From Hoplostethus atlanticus (lineage: Eukaryota; Chordata; Actinopteri; Trachichthyiformes; Trachichthyidae), in NCBI GenBank assembly GCA_034670405.1, contig JAXDDX010000321.1:16001-80000 (forward strand): a DNA stretch of 64,000 nucleotides, given 5' to 3'. How positions within the stretch are numbered: the stretch's first letter is position 1; each line of letters opens with the position of its first letter. Positions 11,639 through 23,945 of the stretch are shown piece after piece. The translations under genes and the position numbers were made by a program. The notes under the pieces are model-generated. The model had not been told where the DNA came from and searched no databases. It was given only the letters and a program-made list of their open reading frames with translations.

Positions 11639-14600
11639 CACGCCTCTCAACGAGCTTTGATTGATTTTTCTTTCACTATTGTTACAGATGCGTTGTATGC
11701 TGAATATCTGGGGGGTCATCCTGTTTCTCCGCCTGTCGTGGATCACCTCTCAAGCGGGCATATGTGAGTTATCACTTCATTCATCCCTCCATTCCTTTGT
11801 TCTCTTCCTTTGCCTTCCCTCGCTTCTCTTATCTGTGACCTTCATAACTACGTCTGACACATTATGTTCCCAGGTGCAGGGTTAAAAACCGAAGTCAATA
11901 CTAGGGAGAGGGAAAAGGTTATTCCCTGGGAAAGATCCGTGCACAAGCACAAGTGAGGGAAAGTGAATGAGTTACAGTCCCCCCCCCTCCCTCTTCTACC
12001 ATTAAAGGTGCCGTTGAGCAAAGCATGTAACCCCTGTCTTTGCAGTTGCGTCACAAAAGTCCCAGCAACCCTGTCTGGCGCCATCATGGAGGTCCAGTGG
12101 GGAATTGACCTGTGCTCAAATAACGGCTACGTATATAACAATTGGGCTAGAAAAAAGGAGTGTGGTGTTGAGGGTGTAGGTCATTTCTTGTACGTTATAT
12201 TTAAAGGTGAATAGTCTCATATGGTAGGTAGATTCGTAGATTAGGTTACTGTGATTCGGTAAACCGCCTTGTCTTTAGCCCTAGTCCCTACTCCAAAACA
12301 GTTAACCTGAACAATAGCTCAACTTTTACGTTTAACTTTTAACAACAGACGTGATTTATTTTGGAAAACTATGTTCTCAAGTACTGTGAACGGTGACAGA
12401 GTTTGACAGGTCTCAGTTACATAGGAGTGAAGCATCTCAATCTCAACATTCAGTCTGAGACTAAATGTAGTTTATGCATTGAGTGCCCGATGAAGATGCT
12501 GAACACGTTAATGAATATCCGTCCGTCCTCCCATCAGTGTTGACTTGGCTTATTATCCTGATGTCCGTGGTGGTGACCTCAGTAACTGCCCTCTCCGTCT
12601 CTGCCATCGCCACCAACGGGAGGGTTGTCTCAGGTCAGTGACGTTCGTGTGTCTGATGTAATTTGAGGTTCAAGCTAACGTTCCAGAAAGACACAAAGGT
12701 GGGAATTCTCGCCCTCCAATGTGGTCCTGTCTAGTCAGTGGGTTAAATTGTCAGGAAGAAGCCCTGCAATTGCACAATAACAGACAAACACAATGTTCAG
12801 GTGGTGCCTATTTCATGATCTCCCGAACCCTGGGTCCTGAGATGGGCGGGCCCATTGGGATGGTCTTCTCTTTTGCCAACGCCCTGGCTTGTGCCCTCAA
12901 CACCGTCGGCTTTGCTGAGACCGTCCGTGATCTACTTCAGGTACTTTCTAGGGGCTCACTACTCTAATGATGTTTTTAACAACCGGGTTGCATCACTTGG
13001 AATTGTTTTTAATGTGTTTTTAATGTCTACTAACCCACCTATACAAGCGAACACCAGCTTTGGTCCATATGTGATCCATCTGATCGTGACTGGTTTATTG
13101 GTTGTGCTAATGTAGGAGTTCGATGTCGTCATGGTGGATGATATCAATGACGTCCGAATCGTGGGCGTCATCACAGTGACTCTGCTTCTGATCATTTCAT
13201 TGGCTGGAATGGAGTGGGAGGCAAAGGTGAGCCTATCCTGATACCCTCACATTTACAGTCCAGTCATCTGCTGGAGTTTCATTCATATGTGGTAGACTTC
13301 AGGGTTGGACCGATATATCGGGCTGATATTGGCCTTTTAAGAGAAATCGGATAACGGCCAGTTTTGACCACGGCCGATACGACGGACGTGAGGATGTGAT
13401 TTTAGACTGTAAAGCCTGCAATGAAACCTGCCTCATCTTGCCTCACCTTGCCTCACCTTGCCTCACCTTGCCTCACCTTAAGGAGCTGCTAACACACCTA
13501 AGACATTAAGTCATTTGTCTGGGTTTCAATGGAGAGCTTTAGTGTCCCATGATGGTCTGAATGCTGTTGAATTATGAGGGAAACGCTGAATGCTTGTAAT
13601 CATTTGGAATTCTTTGGCATGAACATGGTCAAATCTGGCGATTGGCAACTTCAATCCAAAACTTTCTCCTCTCTTTAACTCTTCCTTTTTCTTCCTTTCT
13701 CTGCCTGTCTCTCTTTCCCCTCTCCATGGCTCTCAGGCACAGATTGTGTTCTTTCTAGTTCTCATGGTCGCATTCACCAACTACTTTGTGGGCACAGTAA
13801 TCCCCGCCAGTCCACAGCAACAAGCCATGGGCATCTTCGGTTACCGCAGTGAGTCTTATGAACACTTATAACAGGAAGAAATGACCTTATGGGTGGTTTT
13901 GGCTTTTTTTTTTTTCAATACACACATAAAATAATTTAAAAAAACAGGAGAAAGTTAGAAAGATTGATACCAGCACGGATTCACGTTATCTGTGACCAAG
14001 TCAGTTGCTTGGCTGAAACTACCCAAGCTCAGATATGTTTTTGCAGTTCATTAACTTGCTCCTTGGTTGCCGAAAGAATTCCCATAGCAACAAGGAAGTG
14101 GAACGAGTCTTTGGCCAATGAGATTGCTTGCCTGAGAAAACATTATAACAGTGCTCCAGTGTGGCCAAGTCATGGATTCAATACCAACAAAGATGATCCG
14201 TATTACTTGTTGAGAAGTTTGTGTGACCTGTATCTATGCTCGGGATTCCCTCAGTCAAAGCCAACATGGTATTTCATTTGAAGACTTCAAACTTGAAAAT
14301 AATAACTTCACCAGGTGAGATCTTCATATCGAACCTGCTGCCAGACTGGAGAGGACCTGAAGGAAACTTCTTCCAGATGTTCGCCATTTTCTTCCCTTCT
14401 GCCATCGGCATCCTGTCAGGGGCCAACATCTCTGGGGACCTCAAGGTATGAGAAGAAGGGCGGCACAGACAGATGGATACAGTATATAACTACAATAATA
14501 ATTACGATTGTGACGATAATGATACTACTACAACTACTGCTAATAATAATATATTTTTCTTGTAATGCTCATTTCCCATGCCAAAAGACAAACTTCTCTC

Positions 14601-17600
14601 CAGGCAGGTGAATTAGGTTCCTTCTTTTTTCTAGTATTATTACTTTAAATGTTTTGCAGGACCCAGCGACTGCTATCCCCAAAGGCACTCTCATGGCCAT
14701 TTTCTGGACTACAGTGAGCTATCTATTCATTTCTGCAACTATTGGTGAGTTACTCTCTTCATGTGCTTTTTCTTTTTCTCCATGGCATAGTAACTAAAAG
14801 GGTAGATAGATACGCTTATGACTGGGAGGTTGCTGGTTTGAATCTCTGGACTACGACATCAGCCTCTTCCTTCTCATCCAGGGTCATGTGTGGTGCGGGA
14901 CGCCTCAGGCAGGCTAAATGACAGTATGACCGGGAACACCACTGAGGGCTGTGTAGGACTGGGATGTACTCTGGGCTGGAACTTCACACAGTGCAACGAA
15001 TCGCAGTCCTGTGGGTTCGGTCTGGCCAACAACTTAAAGGTACCACTCCGGACCAAGTACAGGCCTTCTGCTGGGGCTTAACATGACATAATGACACGTG
15101 ACATTTGGTGCACACTTTAATCCAAAGTGCCTTACAGTGCCATGACATTTTTAGTATGGGTCGGAAATGAACCTTTAATTCTGGCAAGGTTCGTAAAATG
15201 AGCCAATTTTTCCCAAATCGGTTGATCATTGATGTTTATGCCTTATGTTTCCGATTGCCGTTTCACACATTCCTAATGACGGCAATTAATAAGAAAGGCC
15301 AGAATGTCATACAAACGACTCATTAGTCTTTGTGAAATCCAACAGGCACTCGGCCAGGTGTCGGGTTTCTACTACCTCATCACCGCTGGTGTTTTTGCAG
15401 CCAGCCTGTCGTCTGCCCTCGCCTTCCTTGTCTCTGCCCCTAAAGTCTTTCAGGTGCGAAACCACAGCCACACCCAGCAATCGAGTCATATATTTGTGGG
15501 GAAGTTTTCCTAAATAAAAAGGAGCAGTAATTATTATTATTGTTATTATTATTAGTAAGTGTAGGTAGGTCTGATATTACACACATTTTTGTTTTGTGAG
15601 CTCATGTTTCCCACCTTATCTGTCAGTGTCTGTGCAGAGACAACATCTACCCATACATTGGATTCTTTGCAAAGGGTTATGGGAAAAACGATGAGCCACT
15701 CCGGGCCTATCTGCTCTGCTACTTCATTGCTTTGGCCTTCATTCTGATTGGTAGGTGTTTTATTATGGGAATTATTGATTAATTGACTGCCACATTCCTG
15801 CTCTCTATGTGCTACTCTCCTAACCTAAGTAGTTGAGAGAAATAAGGTAAATACCTTATTTCTCTCAACTACGACCTCATTTTTTAATGTGTGATGTATT
15901 CTTGGCTTGTGTTGTTCTTATAGCTGAGCTGAACACCATTGCTGCCTTGATCTCCAACTTCTTCCTCTGTTCCTACGCCCTCATCAACTTCAGCTGCTTT
16001 CACGCTTCCATCACCAACTCCCCTGGCGAGTAGCAGCTCACACACATCCTGCTACAGCCCAAACAAATGTACTGCTTGATTCCTCTGTCTAGAGAGGCTT
16101 TGCAGTTGCGTCACAAATCTTCATCCACGTCTTCATGGAGGTCCACTGGAGAATTGCTTTGTCCTGATATGTATAACAACCGGTCTCGAAAAAAAGAGAG
16201 ATGTCTGATAAAGATTGTTGTGGAGTGGGTGTAGGTCAATTCTGTTATGTTATAAGAAAAATAGTCTCATGAAGTAGATTTGTTTCCAAACGTAAGTTAC
16301 TGCAACACAGGAAACTGTCTTGTCTTTACTCCAAAGCTCTATGAATTGTATCTTGAAAAGTGTCATCTCACTTACATTTTGGCTTTGTTAGCTAGCTAAC
16401 TAGCCAGCAGATACTTTACCTAGTGTGCTAATCAGATGTGTTCACAACAAGACAGTGATGGTTAGCTGACCAGCTTAGCTAGCTAACAAGCCGACATTAC
16501 ATTACATTAACACAAGATCAATCAGATGTATCAGTGATGAAATGATCAAAAACAGCACAGAAATGTCCCATGTCTATTCAGTTCTGTTGAGATGGCCACC
16601 TTGTGTGTTTAGAAACACAATCAGCTGCTCACAACCACTGTTGCCCAAGAGCTGAGGACCTCCAATATGGCCACCAGAGGGCGTGTCACGTCACCTGAAA
16701 GCCCCCTATTGTCCTGCGTTGCACCCCATAGGTTGGAGGCCCTCATTTCACTACTACAGTAAATGGGCAGCGTTATTTGGAGCAGTAATCTCGGTAGTGC
16801 TGATGTTCCTGCTGACCTGGTGGGCCGCTCTAACCGCCTTCTGTATCATCTTCTTCCTGCTTGGATATGTCACCTACAACAAACCGCGTGAGTCTACAAC
16901 AAATCATGCTTTGAACTCATGCATGTTTCCTGTTAGGCTAATGTAAGTAAAAGAGTGGTGTCGTTCATAATTGGTATCATTCATTGTCGTGCACCTCCCC
17001 TTTTTGTGTGTGTGTGTGTGTGGCGGCTGCACAGAGGTAAACTGGGGCTCGTCCGTCCAGGCTGGTACATACAACATGGCTTTGTCATACTCCGTCTCTC
17101 TCTCTGGAGTGGAGGATCATGTCAAGAACTTTAGGTGAGCGAGCCACAAGACCAGTACCTCCGTGTCATGATGCGTCGGCAATCCTCAAAACTATATAAG
17201 TCACTAAAACACCGTTACATGGTACGTTGGTTAACATGGTACGTAGTGTCATTGACTTCCAGCGTGTCAACAGATACGCTTTTCTATTATATCTTATATT
17301 TGTTACCTCGTATTCTCATTTGGTTTACTGGGATTCGACCCACGTACCTCCGTTATGAAGTGATTATCGACTCCATCTCCAACGTGCTCTTCTGTTTTGG
17401 CCTCTTACCAGACCCCAGTGCCTGGTCCTGACTGGGCCCCCAAACCAGCGGCCAGCCCTGGTGGACTTCGTTGGCTCCTTCACCAAGCATATAAGCCTCA
17501 TGATCTGTGGAGACATACTCATGGTCAGTCATGTGATCTCTGCGTATGCCAAAATGAGACATTGAGACATTTGAGTACACGACACTCAAAATGAATGATG

Positions 17601-19283
17601 GTTGGGTTGTGGCTGACTTGTCATTCAGTCATGTTGCCAGTAAAAGTGAAAAGTCTGGTGAGGTAGATTTGTTTCCAAATGTGGGTTACCGTTGTTTTTA
17701 GTCACTGCTCATAAGCTGTAGTTGTAGCTTGAGAAGAGTCAAATAGAGCAAATAAACACTTTGTCTTTGCTAGTAATTTAGCAAAACAGCTGATGTTAAT
17801 GTTGTTAATGTTTGTCTATAAATTGCTTTTAAGCCTTTCATTAACTCTCCTGACCAGCTCCATACCTCCAAGTCTATTTTGGCCCGTAGAAATAATCTTG
17901 AACCTTCTGCAACCCCCCCCCCCCCCTGTCGTACTTTAGGAGCCGGAGATACAAACCCGGCCCCAGAACGCAGCAGATTGTTTGGTGAAGTGGTTGAACA
18001 AGAGGAAGGTGCGCTCGTTTTATGCTCCTTTCGCCGGAGACAGCCTCAGGGTCGGAGCTCGACACTTGCTGCAGGTACATTAGACGTCTTCCCTACATTT
18101 TTTGCTGCCACTCTCTCTTCATTTAAATCGATCCTCATCGGGTTCTTATCATTTCTCCCAATAAAAACGACAGCATATCTCACCTCGTAGAGCCCAGGCT
18201 AACCCATGTATCAGTAACGTCTGCTATGTGAACCAATGACATGATTTCTGTTCTCATTTCTTCAAGGCTTCTGGTCTTGGCAAGCTGAAGCCCAACACAC
18301 TGGTGCTGGGCTTTAAGACGAACTGGAGGGAAAGCTCCCCGGAGAGCCTGGAAGACTATATCAGCACCATATTGTAAGTCTAGTCACAGTGTACCATCGC
18401 TTATAGTACAACTGCTGTCACTGTTGAGTGAAAACTTTCTAAGCCCAATTTGATTTTCATGCTTTTACTGGAATCGAGGGAATTTCTTTAAGCCATTTTA
18501 AGCCATAATTAAAAATAAATGGTAAATCACATGCAAGCCCTTCTATATATGCACATAGTGAAGTAATAGTAAGAATAAGAAAAACAACTGTTTGAAAGGC
18601 CTTTTGAAGAGTAATAGCTTGACACTCCATTAATTTGCAGGAGCGTTTCTCTAAAAACCTCCCCTTTAAAAAGGTGTCCTTTCCTTGGCCTCTCACTAAC
18701 GCTTGTTCTCTCCAGCGATACGTTTGACTCCAACTACTGTTTGTGTATCTTGAGGATGATGGACGGACTGGATATCTCTGACCAGTTCGACTGTGAAGGT
18801 TAGAAATCCCTACGCCGTCTTGTATATCTCTTTTTGAATTGTCTATGGGTGATTTTAGTGCTCATTAGGACAGTTAGTAATCTTGCTTAGATTGCAACCA
18901 CGGTGACTTCAGACCGAAAGCATGACTAAGAGGATAGTTTTGGAAAGAATGTCATACACAGGCATCAACTTCACTATTTATATTTGTCTAAGAAACTAAT
19001 TTCAAGCATTAGAGCAGAAGCCTTTAGATCAAAATGTCTTTAAGATCAGGAGAAACGTGTAATGTGGTAATGTGTATATATGTATACCAATGTTGATGAG
19101 GCTGTAACAAGGTTGTGAGTTTGAATCCGGCTCATGAGGTTGGTCGCGCCACCTCTCCCTCGCCCATGCTTCCTGTCAGTCACTGTGATCTCTGTCCTCC
19201 AGTGAACCAGGGCTTTGAGCCTGACGATCCTGCCGGAGAAAACGAGGACCATCAGTTTCCTGAGAGGAGCTCAGGTGAGCACT

Positions 19284-19316
<33 letters not shown>

Positions 19317-21618
19317 CCTCCCTCCTCACCCACTCACTCAATCACTTACTCACAGCATACAAATACACACTGAGACACACGTTTCTGTAGGTGGCGCTCT
19401 TTTCTTCGCTGCTTATGCTAACTACCCAGTTCTTCTTCTATTTATTCTATTGTATTTATACCGTTGCTGCTGCCGGAAATGTATGACGCATCACTTCCTG
19501 TACGCCAGAGGATTTTCCTACCTGACACCGGGTGTTTAGAGCAGCAGATTGAAAAGCTGTCATCAACCGGGTATAGGTTGAATCACCAGTGTGTTATATT
19601 GTGATGGATGGTAGCAAAAACAGACGTAAGGAAATGTCGCAGATCGTTTCCTCGTTTGTGTAGGTAGCAGAGTAAACGTAATGTCTGTAGTGAAGTGAAG
19701 CACTTACTGTCCACACTATCAAGTCTCCCTCCTCCTCCTCCTCCTCCTCCTCTGTCTTATGCAGCTGACGGTCTTTCTGATAACGCCTCCAATGAGCAAA
19801 TCAAGACAGTGTTTCAAAACGACCAGGGGAAGAAGACCATTGATGTCTACTGGATAGCTGACGATGGAGGTGAGGCCCCACAGCCATCATATTCTATGCC
19901 AGGGGTCCCAAACGTGTAATTCAGGGAGTTGAGGGATAGAGGGTGCTTCTATTGAGTTTTGGTGTGTGAAGGAATGTGTTAAAGGTGCTCTTTGGATAAT
20001 TTTTTTTCATGGCTTGTTCAAAGCAACATAATAAAAACAACTCCAACGCATTTGTGCCGTGCTGCAGCCTTCATCAGGGTGTGGCGCGCCAAACTGCATC
20101 AAGAACGAGGTGGTGGATAGCGGGGGAAGGTCCACGAGTTGTTTTTCTTCTTTTGAGTTCCTGTGTTAAAAAGGACGTGTTTTTGGGGTTTGACTGTTTG
20201 AGTTTCCCTCTACATACCTCTACAGTGAAGTCATTGACGAAATTATGATCACAATTGATCAGCAATATAGGTTTGAGAGTGGGAATGTAATGGAATTCTA
20301 GTGGAACGGGAAGTTTTTTGTTCCAAAACTACAATAAAGCAGGAAGTCAGTTTTGAAAGCCAAAAATCTCAGCACCTGGTGAAGAAATGGGATGGTAAAA
20401 ATATCGGTAAAAACATTACTTATTGCACCTTTAAGATGGAATTGAATTGCAGCGTGGGCGATTCAGAGTCGCCTGCTGTGCTGCGTCACACCTTTCCTTT
20501 CTTTAAGCCGCGGTGTTTCTCTTCCCCTCCTCCGAGGTCTGACGCTGCTCGTGCCCTACCTGCTGACCAGGAGGAAACGTTGGCGCCAGAGCAAAGTCAG
20601 GGTCTTCATCATAGGAGAGCAGCACAACATGGAGGAAGGCCGCAAGGAGTGGGTTTCTCTCCTTGCCTCTAGTATATGGATTCATGACACAAACTGAAAA
20701 CCTACAGTGGCTATACAGTGAAAAGTGCACTTATTTTTTTCAAATGTTCAAATGTATATATTTGGGATTTTTTTTTCTAAACTCTTTACAAAGTATTCTT
20801 TCTATCAAAGTGGAAGGGAAATTTATGAAAATATAAAATTCTAATAAGCACTAAAAATCACTAAATAACTTAAAATCGAAAAGTATTCAGTTTTACTCTC
20901 TTAGCTCATAGTGAGACATTTTGAATACATCATATAATTCATCTACATCATCACCATCTTCTTTTCTTTCTTCCCTAAATTTACTGTGGAAGTCAATGGA
21001 GACATTTGACAGAAACACTGAAAAGTGATCGTGTGTCTTAGTTGAACACTGGGCAGCTGCGTTTCCTGGTCTGAGGACAGTTTGCTTCAGTGCACTGACA
21101 CTTTGGCCGTTGTTTCCAGGATGATCTCGCTGCTGAAGAGGTTCCGCCTCGACTTTCACGACGTCATAGTTGTGACGGACAGCGAGAAGACGCCGCACAC
21201 CAAAAAGTACGTCCAACAAAGGGTTTACATTCACAAGTACACAGAAAACCGAAGGCTGTTACTGACACAGGAAGGACACAAGGCTACCTTTAGCACTCAC
21301 CTGACATAGTTAGATCTGTATAATGGTGAGTCACTATTTTCACTGTCTTGCACATGCCTAAGTGTTAGGTCTGGCTTTAACTTGAACATACAAATGATAA
21401 TCTGAAGAACAGAAAAAAGGAAGTAAATTAGACAACAGGTTGTTACTGAGTTGATTATGTCCTGTTGCTCTTGTTGCTTCACAGCCTTTATAGGTTTGAG
21501 GACATTGTCTCCCCCTTCAGGCTGAAGGATGAACAGCAGGATGGCGTCTCGGCTCAGGAGCTGAGACAAAACAGCCCCTGGAAGATATCTGACAAGGAGC
21601 TGGAGGCCTTCAGACTTA

Positions 21619-21665
<47 letters not shown>

Positions 21666-23945
21666 TTGTCTGTATTGTAATAAAAAAACCCTGCTAAAAA
21701 CCTCTTTTATTCCGGTAAATTCTAATTTCAAGTCAGTTTTCATTTCAAGAGACATGTTCCATTTATTTCAACCTTTTACAGTCTGAGAGAAAAGTGAGGT
21801 TGAATGAAATCATCCGGAGGAATTCACAAAACGCTGCTCTTGTCCTGGTGTGAGTATAAACCGTTTGCATTATAAAAACTTATGCACTGCAGAAAATATC
21901 CTCATTGATAAGTAACGCAATCTTGTATTGAGTCATGACATTCATCAATTTCAATAAATTCAGTTTGTTTCAAGAATTTAATGGAAAAAAAAAAACAATG
22001 GCATTATCTGCCTTATTTATAGATATTGTCATTTGTGTCTGGGAAATTCTTGTTAAACAATCGGCAGGTGTTTCCGAGAAGGATGAGATCTTGATCTTTG
22101 GCACTGTGTATGCACGCAATGCCAACACAGGTATAATGTGCTATAGTCTGGAGGCCTTTGTGTCGATGTCAGGTGATGCAAATAACAGGGATGCAAACCT
22201 GTACGTAAAACACAAGCCACGAGGCCGAGGCCGTACGGGACAGGCATCCGTTTGTTCTAGCTGTCGCACAAACGTGTTGCAAAAGTCTCTCTTTATTTAG
22301 AGAGTTTAGCGATTGGCAGTTGGCGGAAGATTTCTATTCGATTCACTTTTGCTTATAAAGTTGCATAATTTTTTACAGCCTCGTTTGTTGAAACTCCGCC
22401 AAGCAAAACATTGATTGTAGGCCGCCTACTTGTGCTGTAGTTCTGTCAGTGTCTGCGGCTGATGCACAGCAGACTCCCTCAGCCATTCAGAACGGCTCAG
22501 GCTTTCCTGTGGCGTCATGATCTTTGTTGCTATCAGCGTTCCCAACAAAAAGGAAGAGGGGAAATTATTTGCTTATTCAAATAAGTCATGTTGTTTCCAT
22601 ACCTCACAAACAAAAGCAGCTCACTATCAGGTTGCAAGAAGATTGAAATCTAATACTTCCCCAGAATTTCCCCCTGTGGATCAATCAAGTATCGATCTAT
22701 CGATCTATCTAGAGTCAAAACCTTGGATCAAAATAACTCATTGGGTTTTGGATTGGTTTTCTTCTACAGTAAAGGGACAGATGAGGAGTGACGAGCACAT
22801 ACTGTATATCATATATATATATTTTATATAGTCATTGATAACTGTGTCAACCTGAACTGAAGAAGAGAGGAGTAGAGGATAGAGATGAAGGGATGAAGAG
22901 GTGAAGGGAGGAGAGAAATAAGAACTGTGGGGAAGACTGAGACAATAAAGGCGTCTTTATCTTGCAACACAACCACTGAGAGGCTAACGCAACACACTGC
23001 TTTGATGTTGTAATTGCGTTTTTTGGTATATTTCAAAACACAACTCTCTTTCCGAAGCCGCCAGTAAGTCAAGGGCTTTTATTTTAGTGAAATGAGTCAA
23101 CATTATAACAACTAAACTAGCTTTTACTCTGAAAGATGTGAATTTGTCTTTCATCGTGTGTTTTTTTTTTTACTTCTCCCCAAAGGGTCCACAAATGAAC
23201 GTTGAGACTTTAGACAAGTATACTCCAAATTTCTAACGTGATGAAATCAAAGATGGCTGACAGGCACCTCGAAAGTCTTCGTCGGTACTCTGCTTCCGAG
23301 CGATACGCGTGCTGCTGCCTCCGGTGGTCGAAGGGTAGACTTTTCAAGTACTTTTCTAACAGCGTACGACCTTTATTACCTTGACAGAATCGAGTATTCA
23401 TGTAGCGACAAATAATTTGAAGCATCTGTCAGCCATCTTTGATTTCATTACAATGTCTCACCTGTCTTTAACAAAGTCTAAAAGTGTATTTTGTGCGTAG
23501 GCGTGCCACCGCGGTGAAAGTAGACAAGTGAAGGATTACGGACGTCTGTTTGTGTTGGTGAAATTCAATTTTTTAGTTTACAGGGCTCGTCGACTTTCGT
23601 AGGGTAAAAAGTCAATGGAGCAGCACAGGACCCTTTGGGAGAAGTAAAAAACCCATACGCTGAAAGACTCCTAAAGGGTCCTGTGTCAGGGCCGATGTTC
23701 TTTTCAATCTCTTCTAGCACTGATGACTTGAACTCAGACTGGTTCCTCAGACTCGGTTTGGCGACTCAACTGCATTGTTTTGTGTAAATGCGGTGTTTGT
23801 TTCCAGGAGCCTCCCAGTGCCGCAGACCGACTGCCCCAGTGCCCTATACATGGCCTGGCTGGACACCCTGACCTGTGGCCTCCACTGCCCCACGGTGCTG
23901 ATACGAGGAAACCAGCAGAATGTCCTCACCTTCTACTGCCAGTGA
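9494..23945 (+). CDS. slc12a10: SLC12 Na-(K)-Cl cotransporter, NCC/NCC2 type (27 exons)
   Basis: Electroneutral cation-chloride cotransporter of the plasma membrane. Coding exons: 9494-9681, 10156-10312, 11325-11453, 11688-11763, 12538-12633, 12801-12940, 13116-13226, 13737-13848, 14315-14445, 14660-14744, 14882-15039, 15346-15453, 15627-15750, 15924-16025, 16732-16887, 17035-17134, 17412-17523, 17940-18074, 18267-18373, 18716-18798, 19203-19274, 19765-19869, 20537-20648, 21120-21206, 21494-21620, 21782-21849, 23807-23945. All phases join, giving 1040 codons including the stop. The cytosolic N-terminus (from MGQRTSQ) has a kinase-site region (YSTMDLVP) aligned with the SPAK/OSR1 site of NCC. 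The core starts at [15 protein letters not shown]. The loop between exons 10 and 12 has NxT/S sequons and cysteines. The C-terminus ends in [13 protein letters not shown]. Segments such as [17 protein letters not shown] look intermediate between NCC and NKCC, so I favour slc12a10 over slc12a3, with only moderate certainty. Intron 14 uses a GC donor. Confidence 0.9.
10433..10602. mobile_element. hAT-like MITE in slc12 intron 2
   Basis: The ends are long inverted repeats: cagtggttctcaatccagtc at the left and the reverse complement (gactgggttgagaaccacc) at the right, extending through cctcaaggaccc. The CAGTGGTTCTCAA terminus is typical of hAT-superfamily non-autonomous elements. I could not define an 8-base target duplication with confidence. 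The inner arms (caggcacacctgaacc and its complement) are also inverted. Confidence 0.7.
11590..11635. repeat. (CA)n microsatellite in slc12 intron 3
   Basis: A pure CA run of about 23 units lies shortly upstream of the exon 4 acceptor (11687). Similar dinucleotide runs in this gene lie at 19283-19313 and 21621-21661; the latter starts immediately at the exon 25 donor. Confidence 0.9.
12000..12290 (+). repeat. Dispersed repeat, copy 1 (slc12 intron 4)
   Basis: The stretch containing tttgcagttgcgtcacaaa, catggaggtcca, agtctcat and gtagatt is repeated in the same order and strand at 16085-16330 in intron 14, and partly at about 17640-17700 in intron 17. It has no coding potential and probably represents a short interspersed element family. 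Confidence 0.55.
13436..13484 (+). repeat. 10-base minisatellite
   Basis: About five tandem copies of the decamer cttgcctcac lie in slc12 intron 7. The copies are contiguous with no spacers. Confidence 0.8.
15829..15872. repeat. Near-perfect 44-base palindrome in slc12 intron 13
   Basis: The 21-base arm starting gtagttgagagaaataagg is followed by two bases and then by its exact reverse complement, ending tctctcaactac. It would form a stable hairpin in RNA or a cruciform in DNA. It lies 51 bases upstream of exon 14, between the donor at 15751 and the acceptor at 15923. Confidence 0.85.
16085..16330 (+). repeat. Dispersed repeat, copy 2 (slc12 intron 14)
   Basis: This is a direct-orientation relative of 12000-12290: both contain ctttgcagttgcgtcacaaa, tcatggaggtcca, a run of a's followed by gag, and gtaggtca. 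It lies shortly downstream of the GC splice donor of exon 14. Confidence 0.55.
19386..19590 (+). repeat. Dispersed repeat related to 7235-7810
   Basis: The shared blocks appear in the same order as at 7250-7445: gtaggtggcgctctt, atgctaactacccagttctt, catcacttcctg, cgccagagga and cctgacacc. It lies in slc12 intron 21. Confidence 0.6.
23161..23653. mobile_element. Inverted-repeat element with nested arms in slc12 intron 26
   Basis: The outer arms are tacttctccccaaagggtcc (to 23190) and the complement ggaccctttgggagaagta (23629-23647). An inner pair, gatgaaatcaaagatggctg (23240-23263 with ACAG) and ctgtcagccatctttgattt (23426-23448), is inverted as well. A third aaagggtcct lies just outside at about 23672. 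No open frame is found inside. It looks like a non-autonomous DNA transposon of about 490 bases. Confidence 0.62.

Noticed and set aside
13436..13484. CRISPR-like direct repeats
   Set aside because: The five decamers are contiguous with no spacers and lie in a vertebrate intron, so they form a minisatellite.
17524..17939. Missing small exon between slc12 exons 17 and 18
   Set aside because: The mammalian protein has a few extra residues here, but exons 17 and 18 join in phase and no candidate exon with good splice sites is seen. The difference is better taken as a family feature.
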